A stretch of 64,000 nucleotides of DNA from Dysosmobacter acutus (GTDB lineage: Bacteria; Bacillota; Clostridia; Oscillospirales; Oscillospiraceae), in the NCBI RefSeq assembly GCF_018919205.1, contig NZ_JAHLQN010000001.1, positions 1,488,001 through 1,552,000 of the forward strand, written 5' to 3'. Shown piece after piece: positions 41,539-49,798 of this stretch. A model generated the notes under the pieces. That model saw nothing but the letters and a program-made list of their open reading frames with translations. It was not told the DNA's origin and did not search any database. The translations under genes were made by a program, and so were the position numbers. The stretch's first letter is position 1; each line of letters opens with the position of its first letter.

Positions 41539-43473
41539 ATGAATACCAACGATAACAGGCTGAAAGCCCATAAACTGATCGACCATATTTTTCAGGACCT
41601 TCTTCCCGCCCACGGTATGGCACAGCGCCCGGAGCAGATCCAATTGAGCCACCGGATGCTGGACGCCATGCAGGACGGGAGGATCGCCCTGTGCGATGCC
41701 GGGACGGGCATTGGCAAGACCTACGCCTATCTGGCGGCTGCCACGGCAGCGTCTGCTTTCCCGACAGGGCAGATCGCCCGCCCCATCATCATTTCCACCT
41801 CCAGTATCGCGCTGCAAAACGCGGTGCTGACGGAGTATCTGCCGCTGCTGTCCTGTGTCCTAATGGCGGACGGGATTCTTACCAAGCCACTGAAAGCGGT
41901 CATCCGCAAAGGCAAAAGCCATTATGTCTGCGACGAGCGATTGGACAGGCGGCTGCGTCAGGTAAACCTTGCAAAGAAAAATCCGGAAGCGTTGGCAGCG
42001 CTCCGGACTCTTAAGGAAACGCTGGACATGGACGGCGTTTCCCATCTCAGCGGCTATGACCGGGAGCGTGTCTGCGTACCGCAGGTCTGTGACTGCAAAC
42101 AGAGGGACTGCCGCTATCAGAGGTTTCTCAAAACCTGCGACAGAGGTCAATTCCTGTTTCAAATCTGCAATCATAATTTGCTGGTGGCAGACGCTATCCA
42201 CCGCAGCGAGGGAAAACGCCCTATCTTCCCGGAGCACAGCATCATCATCGTGGATGAAGCCCATAAGCTCCCGGAAACCGCACAGCAGATGCTGGGTGTG
42301 ACGTTGGCGGCCGAAGAGATACGAAACCTTATCCTTCAGCTAAAAGAGGAACGGTACTTACTGGCGGCAGAAATGCTGGAGGACAGCACCGGCCCTCTGC
42401 TACGCAAGCTGGCACAGCCCAGAGAGGAAGCGGAGCCGGTGGAAGCCTGTTTGCGATTGCTGACCGCGCCATCCTGCACACTGCCCATCATCCAGCGGCA
42501 GATCGGCAGCCTGCTCTCCCCGCTGGGAAGCCGCCAGCTGAATACGGTGCTGGACGCGGTCAAGCTGTTCACCAGTTCCCAGACAGATATGATTTTTTAC
42601 ACTGCCGAAGATGTCAGCACAGGCGGCGCCATGCTGTGCGCCGCAGCCGGTGATATCACGCAGCGAATAAAAAAGATCCTGTGGCAGCCGGATCAGGCGT
42701 TCGTTCTGACCTCCGGCACCATGGCGGTTGGCAGCGATTTCCGCCGTTTCAAAACGCAGGCAGGATTGGAGAAGGGACACCGTGTCATGGAATCCGTTTC
42801 TCCATCCCCCTTTGACTATCGGAACAACTGCCTGCTCTACCTTCCGCAAATCCCGCCCCGCCAGAGAGTGGAGGATACGGATGTGTACTTTAATGAGCTG
42901 ACTGCCGAGCTCGTCGGACTCATCAAAGCAGCTTCCGGTCACGCGCTGGTGCTCTTTACCTCCTACGCAGCCATGTCGGCTGTGAAGGAGCGGCTGCGGG
43001 AGGAATCTCTCCCATTCCCATTGCTGACGCTGGGCCGTAACGCGCCCCACATCATTGAACAGTTCCGGCACACGCCGGGAGCGGTGCTGCTGGCCACCGG
43101 CGCGGCATGGGAGGGCTTTGATTTCCCCGGCGACTGTGTATCTCTGCTGATCATCCCACGCCTGCCTTTCGCCTACCCAGACGCACGAAAGGAACGGGAA
43201 TTGGAGAAGTATTCTTCCCTTCACGCATTCATCCGTGAGGTAGCTGTACCGGAGATGCAGATCAAGCTGCGTCAGGGCTTTGGACGGGCCATCCGCACGG
43301 AGAGTGATACCTGCGTCATCGCCATTCTGGATGAACGGGCCTGCCGTGGGCGCAGATACGCCCAGGCTGTGAGTGAGGCATTGCCGGAAATGCGGAGGAC
43401 CGGCAGCCTGCGGGAAGTGACAAGGTTTCTGCGGGAGAAAAAGCCGGAGAGCTATTTTGAGGTAGAAAGATGA
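41539..43473 (+). CDS. DinG-like ATP-dependent DNA helicase
   Basis: A 644-residue superfamily 2 helicase. Walker A is CDAGTGIGKTY (residues 52-62) and the DEAH box is VDEAHKL near residue 240. Between them four cysteines (YVCDER and the CDCKQRDC cluster, with LKTC) are spaced as in XPD/DinG iron-sulfur domains. Motif VI QGFGRAIR lies near residue 575. It probably unwinds DNA during element replication or repair. The start has GAGGAA upstream, and its stop overlaps the next gene (ATGA). Confidence 0.9.
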   Translation: MNTNDNRLKAHKLIDHIFQDLLPAHGMAQRPEQIQLSHRMLDAMQDGRIALCDAGTGIGKTYAYLAAATAASAFPTGQIARPIIISTSSIALQNAVLTEYLPLLSCVLMADGILTKPLKAVIRKGKSHYVCDERLDRRLRQVNLAKKNPEALAALRTLKETLDMDGVSHLSGYDRERVCVPQVCDCKQRDCRYQRFLKTCDRGQFLFQICNHNLLVADAIHRSEGKRPIFPEHSIIIVDEAHKLPETAQQMLGVTLAAEEIRNLILQLKEERYLLAAEMLEDSTGPLLRKLAQPREEAEPVEACLRLLTAPSCTLPIIQRQIGSLLSPLGSRQLNTVLDAVKLFTSSQTDMIFYTAEDVSTGGAMLCAAAGDITQRIKKILWQPDQAFVLTSGTMAVGSDFRRFKTQAGLEKGHRVMESVSPSPFDYRNNCLLYLPQIPPRQRVEDTDVYFNELTAELVGLIKAASGHALVLFTSYAAMSAVKERLREESLPFPLLTLGRNAPHIIEQFRHTPGAVLLATGAAWEGFDFPGDCVSLLIIPRLPFAYPDARKERELEKYSSLHAFIREVAVPEMQIKLRQGFGRAIRTESDTCVIAILDERACRGRRYAQAVSEALPEMRRTGSLREVTRFLREKKPESYFEVER

Positions 43474-43619
43474 TCGACGCAAAGAAAGAATTGCAGTATC
43501 GGCTGGCAGTCAGGATGCTGGAGCATCTGGCGGAAATCGGCCTGCTGAGCGCGGAAGAACTGTCTTACGCCAAGAGACTGGCCAGAGAGAAATATTCCCC
43601 GCAGACTGTTTGGGAATAG
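43470..43619 (+). CDS. SHOCT-like short protein
   Basis: A 49-residue protein beginning in the helicase stop codon. It ends in a helical hairpin LAEIGLLSAEELSYAKRLARE that recalls the SHOCT domain, a short C-terminal oligomerisation unit. Small proteins of this size often precede the recombinase genes of Clostridia elements. It is likely coupled to helicase translation; the role is unknown. Confidence 0.7.
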   Translation: MIDAKKELQYRLAVRMLEHLAEIGLLSAEELSYAKRLAREKYSPQTVWE

Positions 43620-43687
43620 TGCTGGATATTCTGCGGGTCATGTGGTAGCTTGTGTGTTGACAAAAAAGATACAGGGAAGTGAAAAAC

Positions 43688-45241
43688 ATGGCACAGGTAA
43701 AAATCATCGCGCCGCAGACGCGGGAAGCGGAACATCTGCGGGTGGCAGCCTACTGCCGGGTCAGTTCGGACTCCAAGGATCAGCTGCATTCCTACGCCGC
43801 CCAGATCCGCAATTATACGGAAGAGATCGCCCAGCATGACGGCTGGGAGCTGGTGGATGTGTATGCCGACGAAGGGCTGACCGGCACCCGGATGGATCAG
43901 CGGGATGACTTCAACCGCATGATGCGGGACTGCCGGAAGGGCAAGGTCGACCGCATTTTGGTGAAGTCCGTATCCCGCTTCGCCCGGAATACCAGAGACT
44001 GCCTGTCCGCCCTGCGGGAGTTATCCGCCATGGGCGTCAGCGTCCGGTTTGAAAAAGAAAATATCGACACGAAAACGCTCACCACCGAACTGATGGTGAG
44101 CGTTTCCGGTTCTCTTGCCCAGCAAGAATCCATCTCCATCTCCGCCAATCAGAAGATGAGCTATCAGCGGCGGATGGAGCGTGGGGAATTTATCACCTGC
44201 ACCGCCCCTTACGGATACCGAATCGTAAATAAGAAAGACCTTGAGATCGTCCCGGAGGAAGCTGCCACGGTGCGCTGGATCTTCGACGCATACCTCAAGG
44301 GGCGCAGCTCCGGATGGATCGCGGAGCAGCTGACGGCGAAAGGCATCCCCTCCCAGTCCGGCGCGGAATGCTGGAGAGAAACGGGGATTCGATACCTGCT
44401 GACCAATGAAAAGTACATCGGAGACGCTCTGAGCCAGAAATCCTACAGCTGCGGCTTCCCCTTCGTGCAGAAACGAAATCACGGGGAACGCCTGCAATAC
44501 TACACGGAGAACTCCCATCCAGCTATTATCGACCGGGACACCTTTGAGCGGGTGCAGGTACTGCTGCAAAAGAAAGCGCAGAAAGAGAAAAAGCGCAGAG
44601 AAAAAAGCCCCCTTGCCTTAAAAATCGTTTGCGGGAACTGCGGGACGGTGTTTCAGCGCCGAAGCAGCCAGAACGGATATGTGACCTGGGTCTGCCGAAC
44701 CCACGACCGCCACGCCGCGGACTGCCCTGTAGGACGCATCCCGGAAACGGAGATCCATGCCGCCTTCCTGCGGATGTACCACAGGCTCAAAAGCAACGCG
44801 GACATCATTCTGGCCCCGGCCCTCCGGCAGCTGAACACACTGGACACGATCCTGCGGCAGAATCATCCGCAGGTGCTGGCCATCAACCGGGCCATCGCGG
44901 AAGCAACAGAAGAAAGCCATAAGATCAGCACTCTGCGGGCCAATGGCTTGCTGGACGCGGATATCTGCGCCGCCCGCATGAATGCCATCAGCGCCAGACT
45001 GGCGCAGCTTCGCGGAGAACGGCGCAGGCTGACAGAGAACGAAGTGATAGACGAAACGATGGATGCGCTCCGCAAGGTGGAGCAGACGCTTCTCAACGGA
45101 CCGGAACGGCTGGACGGCTTCGATGAAGAGCTGTTCGAACATCTGGTGGAGAAGATCATTGCAGAGTCTCAAAACCGTATCCGCTTCCGGCTTTACGGAG
45201 GCTTGGAGCTGACAGAACAATGGGAGGTGGCGGCAAGATGA
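43688..45241 (+). CDS. Large serine recombinase, first of the triplet
   Basis: A 517-residue serine integrase. The resolvase domain has VAAYCRVSSDSKDQL with the catalytic serine, DEGLTGTRMDQR and KSVSRFARNTRD. The recombinase domain (ITCTAPYGYRIVNK) and a zinc ribbon (CGNCGTVF, later CRTHDRHAADCP) follow, with a coiled coil near residue 420. GGAAGTG lies upstream of the ATG at 43688. Its stop overlaps the second recombinase-like gene, so the three are made together and probably act together on the ICE ends. Confidence 0.92.
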   Translation: MAQVKIIAPQTREAEHLRVAAYCRVSSDSKDQLHSYAAQIRNYTEEIAQHDGWELVDVYADEGLTGTRMDQRDDFNRMMRDCRKGKVDRILVKSVSRFARNTRDCLSALRELSAMGVSVRFEKENIDTKTLTTELMVSVSGSLAQQESISISANQKMSYQRRMERGEFITCTAPYGYRIVNKKDLEIVPEEAATVRWIFDAYLKGRSSGWIAEQLTAKGIPSQSGAECWRETGIRYLLTNEKYIGDALSQKSYSCGFPFVQKRNHGERLQYYTENSHPAIIDRDTFERVQVLLQKKAQKEKKRREKSPLALKIVCGNCGTVFQRRSSQNGYVTWVCRTHDRHAADCPVGRIPETEIHAAFLRMYHRLKSNADIILAPALRQLNTLDTILRQNHPQVLAINRAIAEATEESHKISTLRANGLLDADICAARMNAISARLAQLRGERRRLTENEVIDETMDALRKVEQTLLNGPERLDGFDEELFEHLVEKIIAESQNRIRFRLYGGLELTEQWEVAAR

Positions 45242-46047
45242 TCAATCGCAAGGTGTTATACGGCTATCAGATCCAAAACGGCACGTTGGAAATCGTGCCG
45301 GAGGAGCAGCGGGCCGTCAGTATGGTCTTTACGCTCTATAACGCCGGGGCTTCCTATCAGGCCATCTCGGACGCCTTGAACCGGCAGGGTATTCCGTATT
45401 GCCGGGAAGTGCCGCTCTGGAACAAGCATAAGGTAAAGCGCCTTTTGGAAAATCCCCGTTACACCGGTAAGGAGGAATACCCCATACTGGTGGAAGCGGA
45501 TATTTTCCAAGCGGCGCAGGAAAAGATGGCGGAAAAGAATGCCAGGAAGCAGTCCCACGGAGAGAAGCCTGCCATTGCGCGGTTGACTTCATACTTCCGC
45601 TGCACCTGCGGCGGGAAGATGACCCGGCTGGGCGGCGGCTGGCAGAATAGCGGCAAGCTGTATCTGAGATGCGAAGGCTGCGGGAATACCGCGGTCATGG
45701 ACATGGAGACGACGGTAAACGGGATCGTCCGGCAGTTCCGGGACCATGAACAGCACAGCTGTACCGCCTACACGCCCTCTGCGGAGGTCATGCGGCTGGA
45801 CAATGCCATCAACCGGGGGCTGGAGCAGCCAGACTCGCCGGAAGCGGTGATGGCGCTGATCCTGCAGGGTGCGGCAGCGCGGTATGCCTGCTGTCCAGAG
45901 CCGTCTGCCGAATCTGAGCCGTCAGATAGTCTGACAGAGGCGGATTGGAGACGCTTCCAACGAGCGGTTTCCCATATCACCATCTCACAGGATACCGAAG
46001 TAACTCTTATATTTACGGATAAAAAAGCGACAGGAAAGGACGAATGA
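45238..46047 (+). CDS. Recombinase-like protein without catalytic domain, second of the triplet
   Basis: A 269-residue protein that starts directly in the recombinase DNA-binding domain (VLYGYQIQNGTLEIVPEEQ, then YQAISDALNRQGIP). It has a zinc ribbon (FRCTCGGKM, RCEGCGN) and a short C-terminal part. No resolvase domain or catalytic serine is present. The overlapping start codon in the first recombinase's stop rules out a lost 5' end by simple deletion. It may be a directionality or DNA-binding subunit of the three-protein machine. Confidence 0.85.
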   Translation: MINRKVLYGYQIQNGTLEIVPEEQRAVSMVFTLYNAGASYQAISDALNRQGIPYCREVPLWNKHKVKRLLENPRYTGKEEYPILVEADIFQAAQEKMAEKNARKQSHGEKPAIARLTSYFRCTCGGKMTRLGGGWQNSGKLYLRCEGCGNTAVMDMETTVNGIVRQFRDHEQHSCTAYTPSAEVMRLDNAINRGLEQPDSPEAVMALILQGAAARYACCPEPSAESEPSDSLTEADWRRFQRAVSHITISQDTEVTLIFTDKKATGKDE

Positions 46048-46050
46048 TCC

Positions 46051-47694
46051 ATGGAAGCGACAGCAGCTACCTTAGAGCGGCGGGTTCGGGTGATCCCCGC
46101 AACCAGAAAACCGGAAGAACTGCACAGACACCATGACGGAAAAATGCGCGTAGCGGCCTACTGCCGCGTCTCGACGGACAGCGAAGAGCAGCTCAACAGC
46201 TATGAGGCGCAAAAGACCTACTACACCCAGAAGATCCAGGACAGCCCGGACTGGGAGATGGCAGGGGTCTATGCCGATGAGGGCATCTCCGGCACCAGCC
46301 TGAAAAAACGGACGCAGTTCAACAAGATGATCACCGCCTGCAAGCGGGGACACATCGACCTCATCATCACCAAGTCTCTCTCCCGCTTTGCCAGAAACAC
46401 GGTGGATTGTCTGGATACGGTGCGGCTCCTGAAAGCAAACGGCATTGGGGTGTACTTCGAGAAGGAAAACATCAACACCCTCACGGAATCCAGCGAATTT
46501 CTCATTACTCTGTTCAGCGGCTTCGCCCAGGCGGAATCCGAGTCTCTCAGCAAGAATGTCGCGTGGGGAAAGCAGAAGAGCGCGGAGGCGGGAAAGGTCA
46601 CCTTCCAGTACAAGAAGATGCTGGGATACCGGAAGGGGGCGGACGGACAGCCGGAGATCGTACCGGAGGAAGCGGAGATCATCCGCCGCATTTACCATAG
46701 GTATCTGGACGGCTGCACCCTGGGAAAGATCAAGCGGGAGCTGGAGGAGGACGGTGTTCCCACCGCACAGGGTGTAGAGCGCTGGTCTCCCTCCATCATC
46801 CACAATATCCTGACCAATGAAAAGTACATTGGAGACGCCCTGCTGCAGAAAACCTATGTGACGGACTGCATCAACAAAAAGGTCAAAAAGAACCGTGGTG
46901 AACGCACGATGTACTATGTGGAGAACAGCCATCCGGCCATTGTCTCAAGGGACCTGTTCAATCAGGTGCAGCAGGAGATGACGCGCCGGTCCAGCAAGCG
47001 GAAGGTGCTGCAAAAGAGCGGAAAAACGGAACTTGGAAAATACTCCGGTAAATACGCGCTGACAGAACTGTTGGTGTGCGGCGAGTGTGGCTCCCCCTAC
47101 AAGCGGGTCACATGGGCCAGAAATGGGAAAAAGCGCATCGTGTGGCGCTGTGTCTCCCGGCTGGAGTTCGGTACAAAATACTGCCAGCACTCTCCGACAC
47201 TGGATGAAGGCAAGCTGCACAGCGCCATCCTCGCGGCCATGAACGAGTACGCCGCCATCCGGCAGGAGGTCTGCCCCGATGTGCTGGCCATGGCGGAGGA
47301 AGCCAGGCAGGCGTTATCTCAGGCCGGTGCACGGCTGCTGCAGCTGAAGAAGCGTATGGATGCGGTGAGCCGGGAGCAAAGCGATGTGCTGGATCGGCTG
47401 CTCATCAACATGGCCGATACCGAGCTGAATGCCAGAATGAAAGCGCTGACGGATGAGAAGGAATCCCTTAAGGCGCAGATCGCAGACGCGCAGCAGGCAG
47501 AGGTCAATCTGGAGGAACAGGCTGCCAGACGCCGGCAGATGTGGGACAGTATCATGGAATGCGCCGCGGGCTACACGGAATTTGACAATGAGCTCGTCCG
47601 GCAGGTCATCCAAAAGATCACGGTGGAGGATGCGGAAACCATCCACATCCACTTCCGAGACTCGGATGTGGTGCTGGAACAGGAAGTAGAATGA
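46051..47694 (+). CDS. Large serine recombinase, third of the triplet
   Basis: A 547-residue serine integrase. VAAYCRVSTDSEEQL carries the catalytic serine, followed by DEGISGTSLKKR, TKSLSRFARNTVD, a recombinase domain (YKKMLGYRKGADGQ), zinc ribbon (CGECGSPY and CVSRLEFGTKYC) and a long coiled coil around residues 430-520. It starts three bases after the second gene's stop. Two full integrases with a non-catalytic partner suggest a complex that recognises the two attachment ends asymmetrically. Confidence 0.92.
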   Translation: MEATAATLERRVRVIPATRKPEELHRHHDGKMRVAAYCRVSTDSEEQLNSYEAQKTYYTQKIQDSPDWEMAGVYADEGISGTSLKKRTQFNKMITACKRGHIDLIITKSLSRFARNTVDCLDTVRLLKANGIGVYFEKENINTLTESSEFLITLFSGFAQAESESLSKNVAWGKQKSAEAGKVTFQYKKMLGYRKGADGQPEIVPEEAEIIRRIYHRYLDGCTLGKIKRELEEDGVPTAQGVERWSPSIIHNILTNEKYIGDALLQKTYVTDCINKKVKKNRGERTMYYVENSHPAIVSRDLFNQVQQEMTRRSSKRKVLQKSGKTELGKYSGKYALTELLVCGECGSPYKRVTWARNGKKRIVWRCVSRLEFGTKYCQHSPTLDEGKLHSAILAAMNEYAAIRQEVCPDVLAMAEEARQALSQAGARLLQLKKRMDAVSREQSDVLDRLLINMADTELNARMKALTDEKESLKAQIADAQQAEVNLEEQAARRRQMWDSIMECAAGYTEFDNELVRQVIQKITVEDAETIHIHFRDSDVVLEQEVE

Positions 47695-47714
47695 ATAGAA
47701 AAGGAAGAAAAGAA

Positions 47715-48464
47715 ATGGCCATTTTTATAACCGGTGATACGCACGGTGATTTCAGCAGGCTCCTGCCTGCAGCATTCCATGAGCAACGTGACCTGACCAA
47801 AGAGGATTACCTCATCATCTGTGGAGACTTCGGCGGTGTCTGGGATGGCGGCGATGCGGAGCAGCAGTGGCTGGACTGGCTGGAGACCAGGTCCTTTACC
47901 ACGCTGTTCGTCAGCGGAAACCATGAAAACTATGATCTGCTCCGCAACTATCCAATCAGCCAATGGCACGGCGGCTTGGTACAGGCCATACACCCCAGCG
48001 TCCTGCATCTGATGCGGGGCCAGCTTTATAACATCTGCGGAAAGCGGATATTTACCATGGGCGGCGCCAGCAGCCACGATATCCGGGACGGCATTCTGGA
48101 ACCGGATAATCCGGACTATGAGCGAAAGCTGCGGCAGCTCAACGCCGCAGGCGCGCTGTTCCGCGTCAACCACAGGTCATGGTGGAAAGAGGAACTGCCC
48201 AGCGTGGATGAATACGAAACTGCAAGGAAAACGCTGAATCAGGCAGGGTGGGATGTAGATTACATCATTACCCATTGCTGCCCCAGCAGTGTCCAGGACA
48301 CCTTCAGTAGAGGATTCTACCAGCGAGATGCGCTGACAGACTTCTTCGATGAGATTCAGGAACGCTGCCAGTTTAAATACTGGTTCTTCGGGCATTACCA
48401 TGAGAACATGGTGGTGGAGAAGCGTTTCGTCATGCTGTATGAGCAGATCATCCGCTTAAAATGA
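47715..48464 (+). CDS. Metallophosphoesterase
   Basis: A 249-residue calcineurin-like phosphoesterase with all metal motifs: GDTHGD (residues 7-12), GDFGGVWD, GNHENYD, THCCPS and GHYHEN. The ATG at 47715 has AGGAAG upstream and places the first motif at the usual distance; an in-frame ATG at 47691 is possible. The substrate is unknown; relatives act on nucleotides or nucleic acids. It closes the recombinase operon. Confidence 0.88.
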   Translation: MAIFITGDTHGDFSRLLPAAFHEQRDLTKEDYLIICGDFGGVWDGGDAEQQWLDWLETRSFTTLFVSGNHENYDLLRNYPISQWHGGLVQAIHPSVLHLMRGQLYNICGKRIFTMGGASSHDIRDGILEPDNPDYERKLRQLNAAGALFRVNHRSWWKEELPSVDEYETARKTLNQAGWDVDYIITHCCPSSVQDTFSRGFYQRDALTDFFDEIQERCQFKYWFFGHYHENMVVEKRFVMLYEQIIRLK

Positions 48465-48510
48465 GGTTAGAAGAGAACCGCTCCCGATGCGCGCAAATTT
48501 GAGCCGACAG

Positions 48511-48539
48511 TTGACAATCTCGAAAAAAGGCTTTATACT
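48511..48539 (+). promoter_or_regulatory. Consensus promoter of the antitoxin RNA
   Basis: TTGACA, exactly 17 bases and TATACT, close to a perfect sigma-70 promoter, with no open reading frame behind it. It drives transcription towards the 3' end of the holin-like toxin gene. Confidence 0.85.
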
Positions 48540-48545
48540 GAATAC

Positions 48546-48641
48546 AGAAAAGGGCGCTACCGGCAAAACGGTCAGCCCCCAATAGTTATATCAAAAGATG
48601 TAACCGCTTGGATTAGGCCCCGGGCGGTTACTTCTTTTTAT
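48546..48641 (+). ncRNA. Antisense antitoxin RNA of a type I system
   Basis: About 95 bases from the expected start of the 48511 promoter to a terminator. The terminator has GTAACCGC/GCGGTTAC arms and is followed by TTCTTTTT. The RNA would be complementary to the 3' untranslated part and last codons of the toxin mRNA, the arrangement of txpA/RatA-type pairs. No ribosome site or long frame is present. Ends are estimated. Confidence 0.7.
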
Positions 48642-48802
48642 AAACCTGAACGAACAGGCTACAAATACCAATGATGACAAGGCAAAGTTGCAGAACTTCG
48701 GATGTACTCATTTGGGCAGCCCCCCTTTCTATAAGATCAGGGGGCAAGAAGCGCCCCTGACAATGCAGGGGGCTAACCGCTTGCCGTTTATCGGTAGCGC
48801 CG
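48552..48802 (-). repeat. Complementary 5' and 3' ends of the toxin mRNA
   Basis: The segment 48768-48802 (toxin leader on the minus strand: GGCGCTACCG through to TTAGCCCCC) is an imperfect inverted repeat of 48552-48580 (toxin trailer). The two ends of the mRNA could pair and close it. The leader AGCCCCC can also pair with GGGGGCT of the ribosome site. Confidence 0.7.
48628..48711 (-). CDS. Holin-like type I toxin peptide
   Basis: A 27-residue peptide (MSTSEVLQLCLVIIG, then a second hydrophobic half and YKKK at the end). This is the pattern of putative holin-like toxins of Bacillota: short polar N-terminus, one membrane helix and a basic tail. AAAGGGGGG lies nine bases before the ATG. The mRNA probably begins near 48801 from the promoter at 48808-48836. 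The leader and trailer are complementary to each other, and an antisense RNA overlaps the end. It likely depolarises the membrane if the element is lost. Confidence 0.8.
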   Translation of the reverse strand: MSTSEVLQLCLVIIGICSLFVQVYKKK

Positions 48803-48807
48803 CATAC

Positions 48808-48836
48808 AGGATAACACAGAAGTCGGCAAAACACAA
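48808..48836 (-). promoter_or_regulatory. Toxin promoter
   Basis: On the minus strand TTGTGT, 17 bases and TATCCT, placing the toxin mRNA start at about 48801, exactly where the complementary leader begins. Confidence 0.65.
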
Positions 48837-48854
48837 CAATATTATGGAGCGGGT

Positions 48855-49169
48855 ATGGGAATGGACAATGAAAAAGCGCATATGTCAGAGCAGATTCAGG
48901 AACTGACACTGTTACTGATGTACCTGACTTCATGGCAGGAAAGCAGCACACCGGGACTTCGCAGGAAACCGCACAAGACTGATGATACGCTGCTGCGTCG
49001 ATGCTGGAAGGGATATGATTTCTCGATTCTGGAGCGGTTGGAGGAACAGAATCTTATCTGCGGTGAAGGCGGTAAAAAACCGATTGTGTTTACAGCCGAA
49101 GGAGAACGGCTTGCCGTGGAACTCATGAAAAAGTATGGGTTTGGAGATTCTAAAGAGGAAGAAGTTTAA
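48855..49169 (+). CDS. DUF6429 winged-helix-like protein
   Basis: A 104-residue protein with a core LTLLLMYLTSWQE, then RRCWKGYDFSILERLEEQNLI and FTAEGERLAVELM, a small winged-helix-like layout matching DUF6429 proteins at the ends of Clostridia elements. GGAGCGGG precedes the ATG. It is the last recognisable element gene before the hairpin-rich stretch. Confidence 0.75.
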   Translation: MGMDNEKAHMSEQIQELTLLLMYLTSWQESSTPGLRRKPHKTDDTLLRRCWKGYDFSILERLEEQNLICGEGGKKPIVFTAEGERLAVELMKKYGFGDSKEEEV

Positions 49170-49272
49170 CGGGGACCATTCCTTTCGCACACAAGGCTGC
49201 AAAACCGCAAAGACATTGCGGCGCAAGACTTTGACGGTGGTATCTTTTCTGTCGACACACGACAACTCAGAA

Positions 49273-49334
49273 ACACCCCTTATGGCACGGGTCCCCGCCG
49301 TTGGCGAGGCCCTTAGCCGGACGGGGTGTTTTTT
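49273..49334 (+). terminator. Complex hairpin with T run
   Basis: ACACCCC pairs with GGGGTGT over a 43-base interior that itself holds GCCGTTGGC, and six T residues follow. The large structured interior is unusual for a plain terminator. Confidence 0.6.
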
Positions 49335-49420
49335 CGTGTTCGGAACGGACCCGCTGCGCTGGGCTCCCTCCCAAGAGGGACGGGGGACACGAACATCTTT
49401 TTCGCGCAGTAGTGGCACGT

Positions 49421-49454
49421 CGGAGCAAGCTTTGTATGGCTTGCTCCGATTTTT
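49421..49454 (+). terminator. Intrinsic terminator
   Basis: Perfect 10-bp stem CGGAGCAAGC/GCTTGCTCCG with an eight-base loop, followed by ATTTTT. Confidence 0.8.
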
Positions 49455-49551
49455 CATAAGTCAGAGCATGTTCACGCCGCAGCTCCGCGATTTTATGTTG
49501 GGAGCAGACTTGGCAGCATCTGTTCTGAATGACCATTATAGTTAGAAAAAG

Positions 49552-49579
49552 GCTGAAATCATTTGATTTCAGCTTTTTT
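49552..49579 (+). terminator. Intrinsic terminator
   Basis: Perfect 10-bp stem GCTGAAATCA/TGATTTCAGC with a two-base loop, preceded by AAAAAG and followed by six T residues; may work in both directions. Confidence 0.8.
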
Positions 49580-49798
49580 CATATTTTTGAAAAATGAATG
49601 CCCCTCATTTTAAGATATTCAGAGAAATAGAACGCACCGCCGCGTCCTGCTTTTACATCCATGCTGTTTTACGGTGCTATGAAAGAGATGCCATCAACGA
49701 ATTTCCTGCCGTACATAGGAAAAAGTGAGGCCCGGGCCGGACTTTTGACAGCCTGGCGGGCCGCCCATACAGGGGCGGCCCGTGTGATTTCAAGAGAA

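Larger units (their letters stand above)
1..49580. mobile_element. Integrative conjugative element, interior and right part
   Basis: The stretch holds a conjugation module of the Tn1549/CTn type (MobC, MOBP relaxase, PcfB, VirD4, Maff2-like, VirB6-like, PrgI, VirB4, NlpC/P60), accessory methyltransferases, ICE-type regulators, a DinG-like helicase and a terminal triplet of serine recombinases. The left end lies outside the window. The right end is a guess: the last gene typical of such elements is the DUF6429 gene ending at 49169, followed by hairpins, and the genes from 49.8 kb look chromosomal. No matching attachment repeat could be assigned because the left end is missing. The element is interrupted by a second element at 13716-21548 and may have lost late transfer genes after 28759. 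Confidence 0.7.
49170..49798. other. Gene-free hairpin-rich stretch at the presumed ICE right end
   Basis: No supported gene. An open frame crosses it at 49135-49545 but lacks a ribosome site and runs through several hairpins. Besides three terminator-like structures listed separately, CGGGCCGCCC/GGGCGGCCCG (49757-49782, six-base loop) lies just past the end of the minus-strand gene at 49799. The right attachment site of the ICE may lie here but cannot be recognised without the left end. Confidence 0.5.

Noticed and set aside
49135-49545. Plus-strand frame of 136 codons after the DUF6429 gene
   Set aside because: It overlaps the DUF6429 end, has no ribosome site and passes through two terminator-like hairpins; composition is not protein-like.
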